This document shows, piece after piece, positions 25,343-34,375 of a stretch of 52,197 nt of DNA (the first letter of the stretch is position 1; each line of letters begins with the position of its first letter). The position numbers and the translations under genes are program-made. The notes under the pieces are model-generated. The model saw only the letters and a list, made by a program, of their open reading frames with translations, did no database searches and was not told the DNA's origin. Source of the DNA: Alphaproteobacteria bacterium (lineage in GTDB: Bacteria > Pseudomonadota > Alphaproteobacteria > GCA-2731375). The stretch lies in NCBI GenBank assembly GCA_016776605.1, contig JADHTB010000025.1, positions 1 through 52,197 on the forward strand, in the 5' to 3' direction.

Positions 25343-26118
25343 TCCTTGTAGTCGGGCTGTTGGCGGTCCAGCATCCGCTTCAGGGCATCGAAGTGATGCT
25401 CGGCGTTGGGCCGGCCATAATAAGATGGTGAATTTTTGAATTGGGCGATGGTTTTGTCGATCACGTCCTGGGACAGCACGTGCAGGGGTTGCCCGGTCCA
25501 CATGGCGTATAATTGCACCTGCGCGACCCGTTCCAGGTAATACATGCGGTCATAGGCCCGGGCCACTGTCTGCCCGATGGTGACGGCGCCGTGATTGGCC
25601 ATCAATAGGATACTCTTGTCGCCGATGGCGCCCAGCAGACGTTCCCCCTCGGCCGGATCAAAGGCCGGTCCGGTATACTCATCGTCATAGGCGGTCTGCA
25701 TGGAAACGCCCAGTTCGGTCTGGCCGATGGGCAAAATCCGTTGATCCTTCAGCCGGGTCAGGGCCGAGGCAAAGGGCATATGCGTGTGCAGCACACAGGC
25801 GGCGTCTTTCGACAAGCGGTGCATGGGCGCATGGATGCAATAGCCCGAACGTTCAACCTCGCCCTCGCCCTTGAGCAAGCTGCCGTCGTAACCAACCTCC
25901 ATGAACGTACTGGCGGTAACTTCCGACCAGTGCAGGCCAAAGGGGATCTGATAATAGCGGTCATCCGTGTTCGGCACGGCAAGCGTGAAGTGGTTGAATA
26001 TGCCTTCATGCAGGCCATGAAACACCGCCAGACGGTGTGCTGCCGCCAAATCGATCCGGGCCTGCCATTGCGCCGGATCACCTTGGACGTCCTTTGATTT
26101 CAATGTTGATACGTTCAT
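25339..26118 (-). CDS. Class II aldolase/adducin-family protein
   Basis: 259 residues from the ATG at 26118. The zinc-site His pair is in VLHTHMPFA, a further His is in MANHGAVTIGQTVARAYDRMYYLERVAQVQ, and a catalytic-type Glu-rich segment precedes. The family includes fuculose-phosphate aldolases and decarboxylases; members of this size with the YYLERVAQ helix are often annotated only as aldolase-like. It has no adjacent sugar kinase. The downstream zinc dehydrogenase gene on the same strand is 217 bases upstream of it, so they may or may not be co-transcribed. Confidence 0.86.
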   Translation of the reverse strand: MNVSTLKSKDVQGDPAQWQARIDLAAAHRLAVFHGLHEGIFNHFTLAVPNTDDRYYQIPFGLHWSEVTASTFMEVGYDGSLLKGEGEVERSGYCIHAPMHRLSKDAACVLHTHMPFASALTRLKDQRILPIGQTELGVSMQTAYDDEYTGPAFDPAEGERLLGAIGDKSILLMANHGAVTIGQTVARAYDRMYYLERVAQVQLYAMWTGQPLHVLSQDVIDKTIAQFKNSPSYYGRPNAEHHFDALKRMLDRQQPDYKD

Positions 26119-26335
26119 GATAATTCCCCTTTTCCGATCCCCGTAAGCGCGGCCAAGCCGGCGCGCCATGGCGGCTGTTGCCGCAAATGCTGTGCAAGCC
26201 TGACTATGCCACCTGGCGCAATAGCGGGTCCAGCGCCAATATTCCAAGGCTTGGCGAGGCCCATGCACTGTGGGCCGTGACCGCCGGTCTTCATCCAGAA
26301 CGAAACCGCGAGGTCCCTATCCGTGCCGGTTGCTA

Positions 26336-27445
26336 TCAGAGCACGGCCAGCTTGGGATCGCAGACCAGGCCGGTTCTGATCGACGCACCTTTATCGGCTT
26401 CGGCGAATGCGGTGTTGATCTGGTCGATCGGATAAAGCTCCGACAGAATTTTCTCGAACGGATAGCGGTCACCGCGCCGGTGCAATAGTTCCAGGCCGCG
26501 GCGCAAGGCCCAGGCCTGATAACCGGCCACGCCCACCATGCGGCGGTTGGAATGCACCAGCCAGGCCGGATTAAAGGGGATGCTGTGCTTGCCGCTGATA
26601 TTGCCGATCACTAGATAGCGGCCTTCATTGCGGGACATCTTGATACCTTCGGTCAGGGCCGATGGATGACCGACCAGTTCGGCCACCACATGGCCGCCGC
26701 CACCCGTCAAGTCGGCCACGGCCTCGATCCGTTGTTCCGGCGTTTCGAAATCATCCACGTTCAGGACGTGATCGGCGCCAAAAGCTTTGGCCATGGCCAG
26801 GCGATCCGCCCGTTTATCCAACACCACGATATTGACCGCGCCGGCCTCGCGCGCCACGGCGGTGGCATAGAGGCCAAGGCCGCCCGCGCCCTGAATGACC
26901 ACGGTCTCGCCGGCGCTAAGGTTGACCTGATCCAGACCATAGATGACCTGGGCCAGGGCGCAGTTTAACGGGGCAACCACCCGGTCGCTCAAGCTGTCAG
27001 GGGTACGAAGGACGAAATGATCGGGGCGCAAATAGAAATATTCCGCATAGGCGCCGGTGAAATGGGGCGGCTTGTCGCTTTTCGAGCGTCCGGCCCCGAT
27101 CCGCCGCGCGTCGCAGTGGTGGCCGTCGTTGGACAGGCAGGGTTGGCAATGATGGCAGGGGTAGAAATAGGAATAGACGATGCGGTCGCCTTCGCGCAGT
27201 TCCTGCCCGACCGCATCCGTGCGCACATTCTTGCCCAGCCGTTCGACCCGCCCGGTCATCTCGTGGCCCATGATGGTGGTCGGCGCCCGTGGCGTCTCGC
27301 CATGCCAGCCATGCAGGTCCGAGCCGCAGATGCTGCTGACCGTCACCCGCACCAGAATGCCATCCGCCTCTACTTCCGGAACCGGAAACTCCATTTTCTC
27401 GAATGGCTCGTTAGCACCGGTGTAGACATAGGACCAGCCTTGCAT
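26336..27445 (-). CDS. Zinc-dependent alcohol dehydrogenase (MDR family)
   Basis: 369 residues. Catalytic zinc site Cys in SSICGSDLHG and His-Glu in MGHEMTG; structural zinc lobe CHHCQPCLSNDGHHC gives the C-x2-C-x2-C-x7-C pattern; coenzyme loop GAGGLGL precedes VVLDKRADRLAMAKAFGAD. It oxidises an alcohol or polyol with NAD(P) in the cytoplasm. The ATG at 27445 follows GAGGGGG at good distance, so the longer upstream start is rejected. Divergent from the first TauD-type gene. Confidence 0.9.
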   Translation of the reverse strand: MQGWSYVYTGANEPFEKMEFPVPEVEADGILVRVTVSSICGSDLHGWHGETPRAPTTIMGHEMTGRVERLGKNVRTDAVGQELREGDRIVYSYFYPCHHCQPCLSNDGHHCDARRIGAGRSKSDKPPHFTGAYAEYFYLRPDHFVLRTPDSLSDRVVAPLNCALAQVIYGLDQVNLSAGETVVIQGAGGLGLYATAVAREAGAVNIVVLDKRADRLAMAKAFGADHVLNVDDFETPEQRIEAVADLTGGGGHVVAELVGHPSALTEGIKMSRNEGRYLVIGNISGKHSIPFNPAWLVHSNRRMVGVAGYQAWALRRGLELLHRRGDRYPFEKILSELYPIDQINTAFAEADKGASIRTGLVCDPKLAVL

Positions 27446-27512
27446 GATGTTTCTCCCCCTCGGAACTGAAATAATTTGCATAGAGTGCCATAGTTTTTGC
27501 AATGCGGGGGTA

Positions 27513-27541
27513 TTTCATCATTATTCCAGGCGCTTTATAAT
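27513..27541 (+). promoter_or_regulatory. Candidate promoter for the TauD-type gene pair
   Basis: A perfect TATAAT (27536-27541) lies 38 bases before the ATG at 27580, with a poor -35 TTTCAT (27513-27518) at 17-base spacing. The weak -35 suggests need for an activator. Confidence 0.4.
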
Positions 27542-27579
27542 TACGTGTCTATGCACTATCGATATAGGGGGATGCCGTC

Positions 27580-28428
27580 ATGGCCGTACAGATCAAGCCT
27601 TTGTGTGACGCCTTGGGCGCGGAAGTCATCGGCCTGGATCTTTCGCAACCGTTGGCAGGCGACGATGGGCGGGCGGTGCAGGATGCGTTCCTGGAACATC
27701 ACCTTTTGTGTTTTCGCGGCGCGCCTTTGAGCCCGGCTGACTTTGCCGCTGTTGCCCGCCGCTTTGGCGAGCCCCAAGTCCAACTGCTGCGTAATCAGCG
27801 CGACGGCGGGGTGCCGGAAGTTTCCATATTGGACAGCACCTATGAAGCGGCCGGGGACAAACCCGAAGATTTGCAGCTGGTGCGGTTGAGCGGCTGGCAT
27901 ACCGATGATTCCTATTTCGAAGTTCCCGCCAAGGCGACCCTGTTGCAATCCATCGAGATCCCGGACAGCGGCGGTCAAACCAGCTTTTGCAATACGCGCA
28001 AAGCCTTTGAGGGCCTTTCCCAGGCGGAGAAAGACCGCCTGGACGATCTGCGGGCGGTGCATGGCTATGATACGGCGCGCGCGCCGGGGCGGCCCAAGAC
28101 ACGGACCCAGAGGGAGGTGGACGAAACGCCTGAAGTGGTCCATCCCCTGGTGCGTACCCACGAGGATACGGGGAAAAAGTCGCTGTATTTTAATGCCAAC
28201 CGGACTGACCGGATCTTGGATGTGGCGCATGGGGAAAGCGATGAAATTCTGGATTTTGTCCTCGCGGCCATGACCCAGCCGCGCTACCGCTATGATCATG
28301 AATGGCGGGTGGGTGATCTGCTGATCTGGGATAACCGCTGTCTGGTGCATGCCGTCAATATGGATTTCCCCGTCGGTCAGCGGCGTCTGCACCAACGGAT
28401 GCTGTTGCAAGGCAGCCGGCCGGTATAA
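27580..28428 (+). CDS. TauD/TfdA-family Fe(II)/2-oxoglutarate dioxygenase
   Basis: 282 residues. The iron ligands are His107 and Asp109 in GWHTDDSY, and the distal His in DNRCLVHAVNMD near residue 257; the 2-oxoglutarate-binding Arg is in RLHQRMLLQG close to the C-terminus. Typical length for the family. It should hydroxylate and often cleave a sulfonate, phenoxy acid or similar substrate. A second, divergent TauD-like gene follows 43 bases later in the same orientation. Substrate not predictable. Confidence 0.9.
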   Translation: MAVQIKPLCDALGAEVIGLDLSQPLAGDDGRAVQDAFLEHHLLCFRGAPLSPADFAAVARRFGEPQVQLLRNQRDGGVPEVSILDSTYEAAGDKPEDLQLVRLSGWHTDDSYFEVPAKATLLQSIEIPDSGGQTSFCNTRKAFEGLSQAEKDRLDDLRAVHGYDTARAPGRPKTRTQREVDETPEVVHPLVRTHEDTGKKSLYFNANRTDRILDVAHGESDEILDFVLAAMTQPRYRYDHEWRVGDLLIWDNRCLVHAVNMDFPVGQRRLHQRMLLQGSRPV

Positions 28429-28471
28429 GCTCGCGACGATAGTGGCAATAGCAATTGGGGAAAATTGGACC

Positions 28472-29551
28472 ATGGACGATATAACAATGGCGCCAGTAAC
28501 CGATGCCAGCGCCTGGTATGGCGCCGATTTGGAGACGGACCGATCCTGGGAATACGCCCTTGAAGATAGCCATATTCGCGAGCTGGAAACGGCCCTTGCC
28601 GCAGTGAAGAAAAGCGGCTTGAAACTGGCGGATATCTCGGCGGCGGATTTTCCTCTACCCACGTTGTCAAAGATGCTGGCGGCCATCGCCACCGATTTGC
28701 GGTCCGGCCATGGCTTTGCCCTGCTGCGCGGCTTTCCGGTCGCGGCCCACGGCAATCCGGATTTAGAGTTGATGTATTACGGTCTGTGCCGCCACATCGG
28801 CACGGGCATGACCCAGAACAGTGACGCGGGCCTTATTCACTATGTCACCGCCGGTGCGCTGAAACCGAACCAGGGCTCGCGCGCCGTTGGTTTTCCCAAA
28901 TTCGTGCGGCTGCATGTGGACTTGATGGATATCGTTTCCCTGCTGTGCGTGCGCCAGGCGGACGATGCCCCGCAAAGCCACCTGGCCAGTTCGACCACCA
29001 TCTACAATGAAGTCCTCAAACGCCGGCCGGATCTCATGCCGCGCTTGCAGGAAGGCTTTGAGTGGGACCGGATGGGCGAGCACGCGGTGGGGGAAAGTCC
29101 TACCTCCGGCTACCGGGTGCCATTGTTCAGCCAGATTAATGGGGTCGTATCCTGCCGCTATAACCGCAGTTGGATGGCCTCGGCCAATGCGCGCAAGAAC
29201 GAACCCATGTCCGAAGAGGACGAAGCTACTCTGGATCTAATTGACCAGATTGCGGCGGAAACGCGGCTGGCCTTCCCCTTCCAAAACGGCGACGTCCAGT
29301 TTTGCAACAACTATACGATTTTGCATGGCCGCGACGCCCATGCGGCGGAACAGGTCGAAGACCGCATGCGGGTGTTGATGCGCATTTGGCTCAATGTGCC
29401 GGAGTTCAGGCAATTCTCGGACGAGGCCGTGGTGCGTTATGGCATTGGTTGCCACGGCAATCTTGGCTGGTCGGCGGCGGAGCTGGCGGCCGGACGCAAT
29501 AAGTCCCCCCGTGCCCGGCGCGGCGACGGCGCGGTCTTGATGGATGCATGA
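28472..29551 (+). CDS. TauD/TfdA-like dioxygenase, longer divergent member
   Basis: 359 residues from the ATG at 28472. The 2-His-1-carboxylate set can be read as His148 and Asp150 (RLHVDLMDI) and the His in NNYTILHGRDAHAA near residue 290, with an Arg soon after (RMRVLMRIWL). Longer than the preceding TauD protein, with an N-terminal extension of about 60 residues; resembles the clavaminate-synthase-like part of the superfamily. Co-directional and 43 bases after it, so probably the same transcript. May act on the product of the first enzyme, but this is inference. Confidence 0.85.
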   Translation: MDDITMAPVTDASAWYGADLETDRSWEYALEDSHIRELETALAAVKKSGLKLADISAADFPLPTLSKMLAAIATDLRSGHGFALLRGFPVAAHGNPDLELMYYGLCRHIGTGMTQNSDAGLIHYVTAGALKPNQGSRAVGFPKFVRLHVDLMDIVSLLCVRQADDAPQSHLASSTTIYNEVLKRRPDLMPRLQEGFEWDRMGEHAVGESPTSGYRVPLFSQINGVVSCRYNRSWMASANARKNEPMSEEDEATLDLIDQIAAETRLAFPFQNGDVQFCNNYTILHGRDAHAAEQVEDRMRVLMRIWLNVPEFRQFSDEAVVRYGIGCHGNLGWSAAELAAGRNKSPRARRGDGAVLMDA

Positions 29552-29660
29552 CGGCTAAGCTCTATCCCGTATTGTTGTTGCGATTTCATCGTACAGGTTG
29601 AATTCGACGTCCCGACGGTGCCCTATATAAGCGGATTCGACGCAGGTCGGTCTGCCTTGT

Positions 29661-29735
29661 TAGCGCAATTTTCAATTACCTGGAGTCGCTTTCGCGACTT
29701 TAAGTGATTGGTTCAATTGCTCTATCTTTAAGAGT
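29661..29735 (+). repeat. Hairpin-forming dispersed repeat, copy A
   Basis: Contains the hairpin AGTCGC-TTTC-GCGACT (29684-29699) followed by GTGATTGGTTCAATTGCTC (29704-29722). The same hairpin and core recur in inverted orientation at 52136-52197, and the left part recurs inverted at 50887-50930. It fills much of the 230-base space upstream of the malic enzyme. Not coding. Confidence 0.8.
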
Positions 29736-29781
29736 CGGAGCGCATTTCCTTCGAATTCGCTCAGGGTGACGGGGACGCGAT

Positions 29782-30834
29782 ATGACGCAGGACCAACATC
29801 AGAATCAAAAAGCCGAGGATCTGAAACGGGACGCCGTTCACTTTCACCGCTGGCCCACTGCCGGTAAAATCGAAGTCGTCCCCACCAAACCGCTGGCCAA
29901 TCAGCGCGACCTGGCCCTGGCCTACTCCCCTGGCGTTGCCGCCCCGTGCGAGTTGATTGTGGAAAACCCGGATGCCGCCGCCGAGGTCACCGCGCGGGGC
30001 AATTTGGTTGGCGTCATCACCAACGGCACCGCCGTGCTGGGCCTGGGCGCCATTGGTGCGCTGGCGTCAAAACCGGTGATGGAGGGCAAGGGCGTCCTGT
30101 TCAAGAAATTTGCCGGCATCGACGTTTTTGATATCGAAATCGACGAGACCGATCCGGACAAGTTCATCGAAATTGTCCGGGCGTTGGAGCCGACCTTTGG
30201 CGGCATCAATCTCGAGGATATCAAGGCGCCGGAGTGTTTCAAGATCGAAGACGGGCTGAAAGCGCGCATGAATATCCCGGTCTTTCATGATGATCAGCAT
30301 GGCACCGCCATCTGTGTCTGCGCTGCCCTGGTCAATGGTCTGCGTTTTGTCGGCAAGGATCTGAAATCGGTCAAGGTGGTGACCTCGGGGGCGGGCGCGG
30401 CGGCCATCGCCTCGCTGAACCTGTTGGTCAGCCTGGGGATGCCGGTCGCGAATATCTTCATCACCGACCGTAAGGGCGTCGTTTATGCGGGCCGGGACGG
30501 CAGCATCGACGCTTCCAAGAAGGTCTATGAAAAAGAGACCCCTGACCACACCCTGGCCGACGCCATCAAGGGCGCGGATGTGTTTTTGGGCATGTCCGGG
30601 CCAAATGTGCTGGATGGGGAAATGGTCAAATCCATGGCGGCCAAGCCGATAATCCTGGCCCTGGCCAATCCCAACCCGGAAATTTTGCCCGAGGTGGCGC
30701 ACGCTGCCCGTGACGATGTGGTGATGGCGACGGGGCGGTCGGATTATCCCAATCAGGTCAACAATGTGTTGTGCTTTCCCTATCTGTTTCGGGGCGCGCT
30801 GGACTGCGGCGCGACCGAGATCAATGAGCGATGA
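29782..30834 (+). CDS. maeB: NADP-type malic enzyme, catalytic domain (split MaeB, first frame)
   Basis: 350 residues covering the complete malic-enzyme domain: [45 protein letters not shown] and the NADP fold GAGAAAIA. It decarboxylates malate to pyruvate. In MaeB the protein continues into a phosphotransacetylase-like domain of about 420 residues; here the frame ends at TGA 30832 just after GATEINER, at the domain junction. The continuation is in the next frame and overlaps by ATGA. A single missing base near 30829 (GAGCGATG where GAGGCGATG would restore the frame) explains the split. The first domain is enzymatically complete. Confidence 0.88.
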   Translation: MTQDQHQNQKAEDLKRDAVHFHRWPTAGKIEVVPTKPLANQRDLALAYSPGVAAPCELIVENPDAAAEVTARGNLVGVITNGTAVLGLGAIGALASKPVMEGKGVLFKKFAGIDVFDIEIDETDPDKFIEIVRALEPTFGGINLEDIKAPECFKIEDGLKARMNIPVFHDDQHGTAICVCAALVNGLRFVGKDLKSVKVVTSGAGAAAIASLNLLVSLGMPVANIFITDRKGVVYAGRDGSIDASKKVYEKETPDHTLADAIKGADVFLGMSGPNVLDGEMVKSMAAKPIILALANPNPEILPEVAHAARDDVVMATGRSDYPNQVNNVLCFPYLFRGALDCGATEINER

Positions 30835-32099
30835 AGCGGGCGACGGTTTACGCCATCGCTGATCTGGCCATGGCGGAATCCTCGGAAATCGTGGCCCAGG
30901 CCTATCTGGGCGAGGCCCTGGCCTTTGGCGGGGACTACCTGATTCCAAAGCCGTTCGATCCCCGCCTGATATTGCAGATTGCGCCGGCGGTGGCGAAAGC
31001 GGCCATGGACAGCGGCATCGCGAAACGGCCCATCGCCGACTTTGATGCCTATCGCGAGACCCTGGAACGCTTCGTCTATAAATCCGGCATGACCATGAAG
31101 CCGGTGTTCGAGACGGCGCGGGCGGATGCCAAGCGCGTGGTCTATGCGGAGGGCGAGGATAAACGGGTGCTGCGCGCCGCCCAGGTGCTGGTCGACGACA
31201 AGGTCTGCCGGCCGATCCTGATTGGCCGCCCTGGCGTTATTGCTGAATTAATTGGGGAACTTGGTTTGCGCCTGGAGGCGGGCAAGGATTTCGATTTTCT
31301 TGATCCCGACGATTATCACCAATTCGCCGCCCTTTGGCCGCTGTATCACGAAAAGATGCGGGATAAGGGTGTCTCGTCCGAACAGGCGCAGGTCATGGTC
31401 CGCAAAAACGCGACCATCATTGCGGCCCTGCTGGTAGAGGCGGGTGAGGCCGATGCCATGATATGTGGTGCGGCTGGTCAATACCTTGATCATTTGGGCG
31501 ATGTGGAGCGGGTGATCGGGCGCCGCCAGGGGGTCGACAAGCTGGCCAGCCTGGGTGTCCTGATCATGCCGCAAGGCCAGACCGTGTTCCTGTGCGATAC
31601 CCAGGCCGCCGCCAATCCTTCGCCCAGGGAAATTGCCAGTATGACCCTGTTGGCCGCCGATCAGGTGCGCCGCTTTGGCAACACCCCGACGGTGGCGCTG
31701 CTGTCCCATTCCAACTATGGCGCCGCCAAAAGCACCTCGTCCAACAAGATGCGCAAGGCCCTGGCCCTGATCAAACAGGCGGCGCCGGAGCTGGCGGTGG
31801 ATGGGGAAATGCAAGGCGACGCGGCATTGGACGAGGCCATCCGCCGGCGTCTTTTTCCCGATGCGGCCGCCAGTGCGACCCCCGATGCGACTATGGCTGG
31901 CACGGCCAATCTGCTGATCATGCCGTCACTGGATGCTGCCAATATCACCTTCAACGTGGTCAAGACCCTGACCGGCGCGGTCTCCATCGGCCCAATCCTA
32001 CTGGGCGCCGCCAAGCCGGCCCATATCGTGACCACTGCCGTCACCTCGCGCGGCATCGTCAATATCTCGGCCCTGGCCGTGGTCGACGCCCAGGGTTGA
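30831..32099 (+). CDS. maeB: Phosphotransacetylase-like C-terminal domain of malic enzyme (second frame)
   Basis: 422 residues starting at the ATG of the ATGA overlap. The first part (RATVYAIADLAMAESSEIVAQAY) is the end of the malic-enzyme domain helix; from about residue 90 it is a phosphate acetyl/butyryl-transferase fold (VVYAEGEDKRVLRAAQVL, YGAAKSTSSNKMRKAL, and the ending IVNISALAVVDAQG). In MaeB this domain is regulatory and binds acetyl-CoA. Either a frameshift split it from its partner, or the ATGA overlap lets ribosomes restart and make two chains. No Shine-Dalgarno of its own is evident. Confidence 0.85.
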   Translation: MKRATVYAIADLAMAESSEIVAQAYLGEALAFGGDYLIPKPFDPRLILQIAPAVAKAAMDSGIAKRPIADFDAYRETLERFVYKSGMTMKPVFETARADAKRVVYAEGEDKRVLRAAQVLVDDKVCRPILIGRPGVIAELIGELGLRLEAGKDFDFLDPDDYHQFAALWPLYHEKMRDKGVSSEQAQVMVRKNATIIAALLVEAGEADAMICGAAGQYLDHLGDVERVIGRRQGVDKLASLGVLIMPQGQTVFLCDTQAAANPSPREIASMTLLAADQVRRFGNTPTVALLSHSNYGAAKSTSSNKMRKALALIKQAAPELAVDGEMQGDAALDEAIRRRLFPDAAASATPDATMAGTANLLIMPSLDAANITFNVVKTLTGAVSIGPILLGAAKPAHIVTTAVTSRGIVNISALAVVDAQG

Positions 32100-32128
32100 C
32101 GACGGATGGATAGCATTTAACGACCCAG
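32096..32128. repeat. Left direct repeat flanking the VOC gene
   Basis: 33 bases, 27 identical to 32581-32613. It starts with the stop of the malic enzyme frame and contains TTAACGACCCAG, which is a copy of the last codons and stop of the LLM gene on the minus strand. Together the two copies enclose a 450-base lower-GC insert. Confidence 0.7.
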
Positions 32129-32195
32129 CACAGATGAATGCGCTTTTCCTTTTTGATGGTGGAATCTGCGCACTTTGACAATGAAGGAGTGCCTA

Positions 32196-32546
32196 GTGGG
32201 CTGCAAGAACAACAAAATTGACTATATAGAATTCCCTCTGGTCAAAAATGTCGAGACGAAACGGTTTTACACTCAAGTCTTTGGCTGGGAATTCACGGAT
32301 TGGGGCCCAAACTACGCGAGTTTTTCTGGCGCAGGTATCGATGGTGGTTTCAATGGCGAAGATAGCGCCCAAATATCGGTGCCAGGCGTTCTGGTTATCC
32401 TGTACGCCGATGATCTCCCCCAGAAACTGAAGGAGGTCGAGAAAGCGGGCGGCGAAATCATAAAGCCAATCTATCAATTCCCTGGTGGCAAGAGATTCCA
32501 TTTTTTGGATCCAAACGGCATTGAATTGGCCGTGTGGTCAGAATGA
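32196..32546 (+). CDS. VOC-family (glyoxalase/bleomycin-resistance fold) protein
   Basis: 116 residues from the GTG at 32196, chosen because AAGGAG lies six bases before it; an in-frame ATG at 32181 lacks a site. One beta-alpha-beta-beta-beta unit pair: KIDYIEFPLVKNVETKRFYTQVFGWEF at the start and FHFLDPNGIELAVWSE at the end, the paired halves of a VOC domain. Reaction unknown. The codon use is visibly more AT-rich than the flanking genes and the gene is bounded by direct repeats, so it was probably inserted later. Confidence 0.87.
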   Translation: MGCKNNKIDYIEFPLVKNVETKRFYTQVFGWEFTDWGPNYASFSGAGIDGGFNGEDSAQISVPGVLVILYADDLPQKLKEVEKAGGEIIKPIYQFPGGKRFHFLDPNGIELAVWSE

Positions 32547-32580
32547 TTTGAAAGACCTGACTCTACCTCGATGCCCAAGC

Positions 32581-32613
32581 TTGATGATCGGTGGATAGCG
32601 CTTAACGACCCAG
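32581..32613. repeat. Right direct repeat flanking the VOC gene
   Basis: Partner of 32096-32128. Its right part is the real 3' end of the LLM gene: CTGGGTCGTTAA on the minus strand (Leu-Gly-Arg-stop). The two copies differ at six of 33 bases, so the duplication is not recent. Confidence 0.7.
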
Positions 32614-33477
32614 GCTTTCTTGTACGGGGGCGATGACCTCCGCCGCGAAACGTTCCAGGCTGCCTGCCATATCCTTGCTGAACGGCGTTGACGGCACCAC
32701 CACCCGGGTGGCGCCCAGTTCCGCCATCCGTTGGGCGGAGCCGACCATATCCTCGGGGTCCAGCCCGGTGGTGATCTGGATCTGATCCGGGTCGCGGCCG
32801 TGTTTGTCGGCTTCCTCGCGGACCATGGCCAGCAATGGTTTGATATCGCCGGCCCAGCCGGTGGCGGGGAAATAGCCGTTGCCCAGGCGGCCGGCGCGGC
32901 GGGCGGCAAATTCGCTGTGACCGCCGACGATGATGGGCAAGGGATCCTGGACCGGTTTCGGGTTGCAGCTCATGCCTTTGAAATTGACGAATTCACCGGC
33001 GTAATCCGCATCGTCCTTGGCCCACAGGGCGCGCATGGCCTCGACATATTCGTCCGTGCGCTTGCCCCGGCGGGCAAATGGTATGCCCAAGGCATCGAAC
33101 TCTTCCTCCAGCCAGCCGACACCAATGCCCAGCTCGATCCGCCCGCCGGACATAAAATCCATGGTGGCAAGCTGTTTCGCCAGAACCAGGGGATTACGTT
33201 GGGGCAAAATCAGAACCCCGGTCATAAAACGCAGCCGTTCCGTCCGTGCCGCCACATGGGTCATCCAGACCAGCGGATCGGGCAATGATAAAGTAAGATC
33301 GCCGGGCAGCCTGCCGCTGGGTGAATAGGGATAGGTGGAGGTGTAGTCCGTTGGCATGACCACATGTTCGATGGTCACGGCAAAGGAAAAGCCCACGCGC
33401 TCCGCCGCGCGGCAGAATTCCACCGCCCGGTCAGGTTCGGGGTAGGTGGAGTTGACGAAATGAACACCGAATTCCAT
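32602..33477 (-). CDS. LLM-class (luciferase-like) F420- or flavin-dependent oxidoreductase
   Basis: 291 residues from the ATG at 33477. The bacterial-luciferase barrel is clear: MEFGVHFVNSTYPEPDR, FSFAVTIEHVVMP, LRFMTGVLILPQRNPLVLAKQLATMD, GRIELGIGVGWLEEEFDALG. The layout matches the subgroup often annotated as Rv2161c-type F420-dependent oxidoreductases. The choice between F420 and FMN cannot be made from sequence by eye. Convergent with the malic enzyme, with the inserted VOC gene between them. Confidence 0.88.
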   Translation of the reverse strand: MEFGVHFVNSTYPEPDRAVEFCRAAERVGFSFAVTIEHVVMPTDYTSTYPYSPSGRLPGDLTLSLPDPLVWMTHVAARTERLRFMTGVLILPQRNPLVLAKQLATMDFMSGGRIELGIGVGWLEEEFDALGIPFARRGKRTDEYVEAMRALWAKDDADYAGEFVNFKGMSCNPKPVQDPLPIIVGGHSEFAARRAGRLGNGYFPATGWAGDIKPLLAMVREEADKHGRDPDQIQITTGLDPEDMVGSAQRMAELGATRVVVPSTPFSKDMAGSLERFAAEVIAPVQESLGR

Positions 33478-33529
33478 GGCAACGGTCCTCCTGTTTGGCA
33501 GCTGGATCTTATTGTATCCGTTTTTTCGT

Positions 33530-34375
33530 CTATTGCGCGTTCGGAATGAATAGCTTCTCGCCGGCCATGGTGACGCCGGCAATCGCGGCTTGCCCCGTGG
33601 GCGAGGTTAGCCAGTCCATGAAACGCCACGCCTCGGCTGCCTTGACGTGGGGGTGTTTGGCCGGGTTGACCAGCATGACGCTGTATTGGTTGCGCAGACT
33701 AAGGTCGGGGCGGTCAAAGATCGCGGTCAGGCCGGCCTTGTCCCGGTAACTCAACCAAGTGCCCCGGTCGGTCAGGGTATAGGCCTGCATGGCCGAGGCC
33801 ATGCGCAGGGTGGCGCCCATGCCTGATCCGGCTTCTTTGTACCAGGCGCCCGATCCCGGCGCGGGATCGACTTTTGCCGCCTGCCACAAGCCCAATTCCA
33901 TCATATGGGTGCCGCTGTTGTCGGCGCGGGAGATAAAGGCTGCCTGCCGGGCGGCGATACGGCGCAAGGCCGTGGCGGCGTCATTAGCGCCTGGGGCGCC
34001 CGCGGCGCCCGCGGGATCGCCGTGGGGGCCGACGATCAGGAATTGATTGTACATCACCGCCCGCCGGTCGATGCCATAGCCTGCCGCGACGAATTTCCGT
34101 TCCGAGGGCGGATGATGCACCAACAAGGCATCCGCATCGCCATTGCGGGCCAGACGCAGCGCCTGTCCGGTCCCGACCGCGATGACATGCACGGCGATCC
34201 CACTCTGCTCCGTAAAAATGGGCAGGATGGCATCGTACAGCCCCGAGGCAACTGTCGAAGTGGTTGACGCCAGGGTGATAAAGCGCCGTTCAGCCGCCGC
34301 GCCATTGGATGCGGCGAAAACAAGCAGACAAAGCGCTAGACCGGCTATTTTTATCTTTGCGATGGTCATTCCCAT
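33530..34375 (-). CDS. Tungstate/molybdate-type ABC transporter binding protein (TupA/ModA-like)
   Basis: 281 residues from the ATG at 34375 (a second in-frame ATG at 34369 is equally possible). A signal peptide with cleavage near AAA/ERR covers about the first 28. The TupA hallmark TTSTVASGLYDAILP follows, with GTGQALRLARNGDADALLVHHP, RADNSGTHMMELGLW and GATLRMASAMQAYTLTDRG. TupA binds tungstate for uptake by TupBC. No permease or ATPase gene is next to it, so partners must lie elsewhere. Neighbour on the other strand is a DUF6505-like gene. Confidence 0.87.
   Translation of the reverse strand: MGMTIAKIKIAGLALCLLVFAASNGAAAERRFITLASTTSTVASGLYDAILPIFTEQSGIAVHVIAVGTGQALRLARNGDADALLVHHPPSERKFVAAGYGIDRRAVMYNQFLIVGPHGDPAGAAGAPGANDAATALRRIAARQAAFISRADNSGTHMMELGLWQAAKVDPAPGSGAWYKEAGSGMGATLRMASAMQAYTLTDRGTWLSYRDKAGLTAIFDRPDLSLRNQYSVMLVNPAKHPHVKAAEAWRFMDWLTSPTGQAAIAGVTMAGEKLFIPNAQ

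Noticed and set aside
30832..30834. TGA in the malic enzyme as a second selenocysteine codon
   Set aside because: Reading through this TGA stays in a frame that does not give the phosphotransacetylase domain; the continuation is in another frame, so it is a frameshift or coupling overlap.
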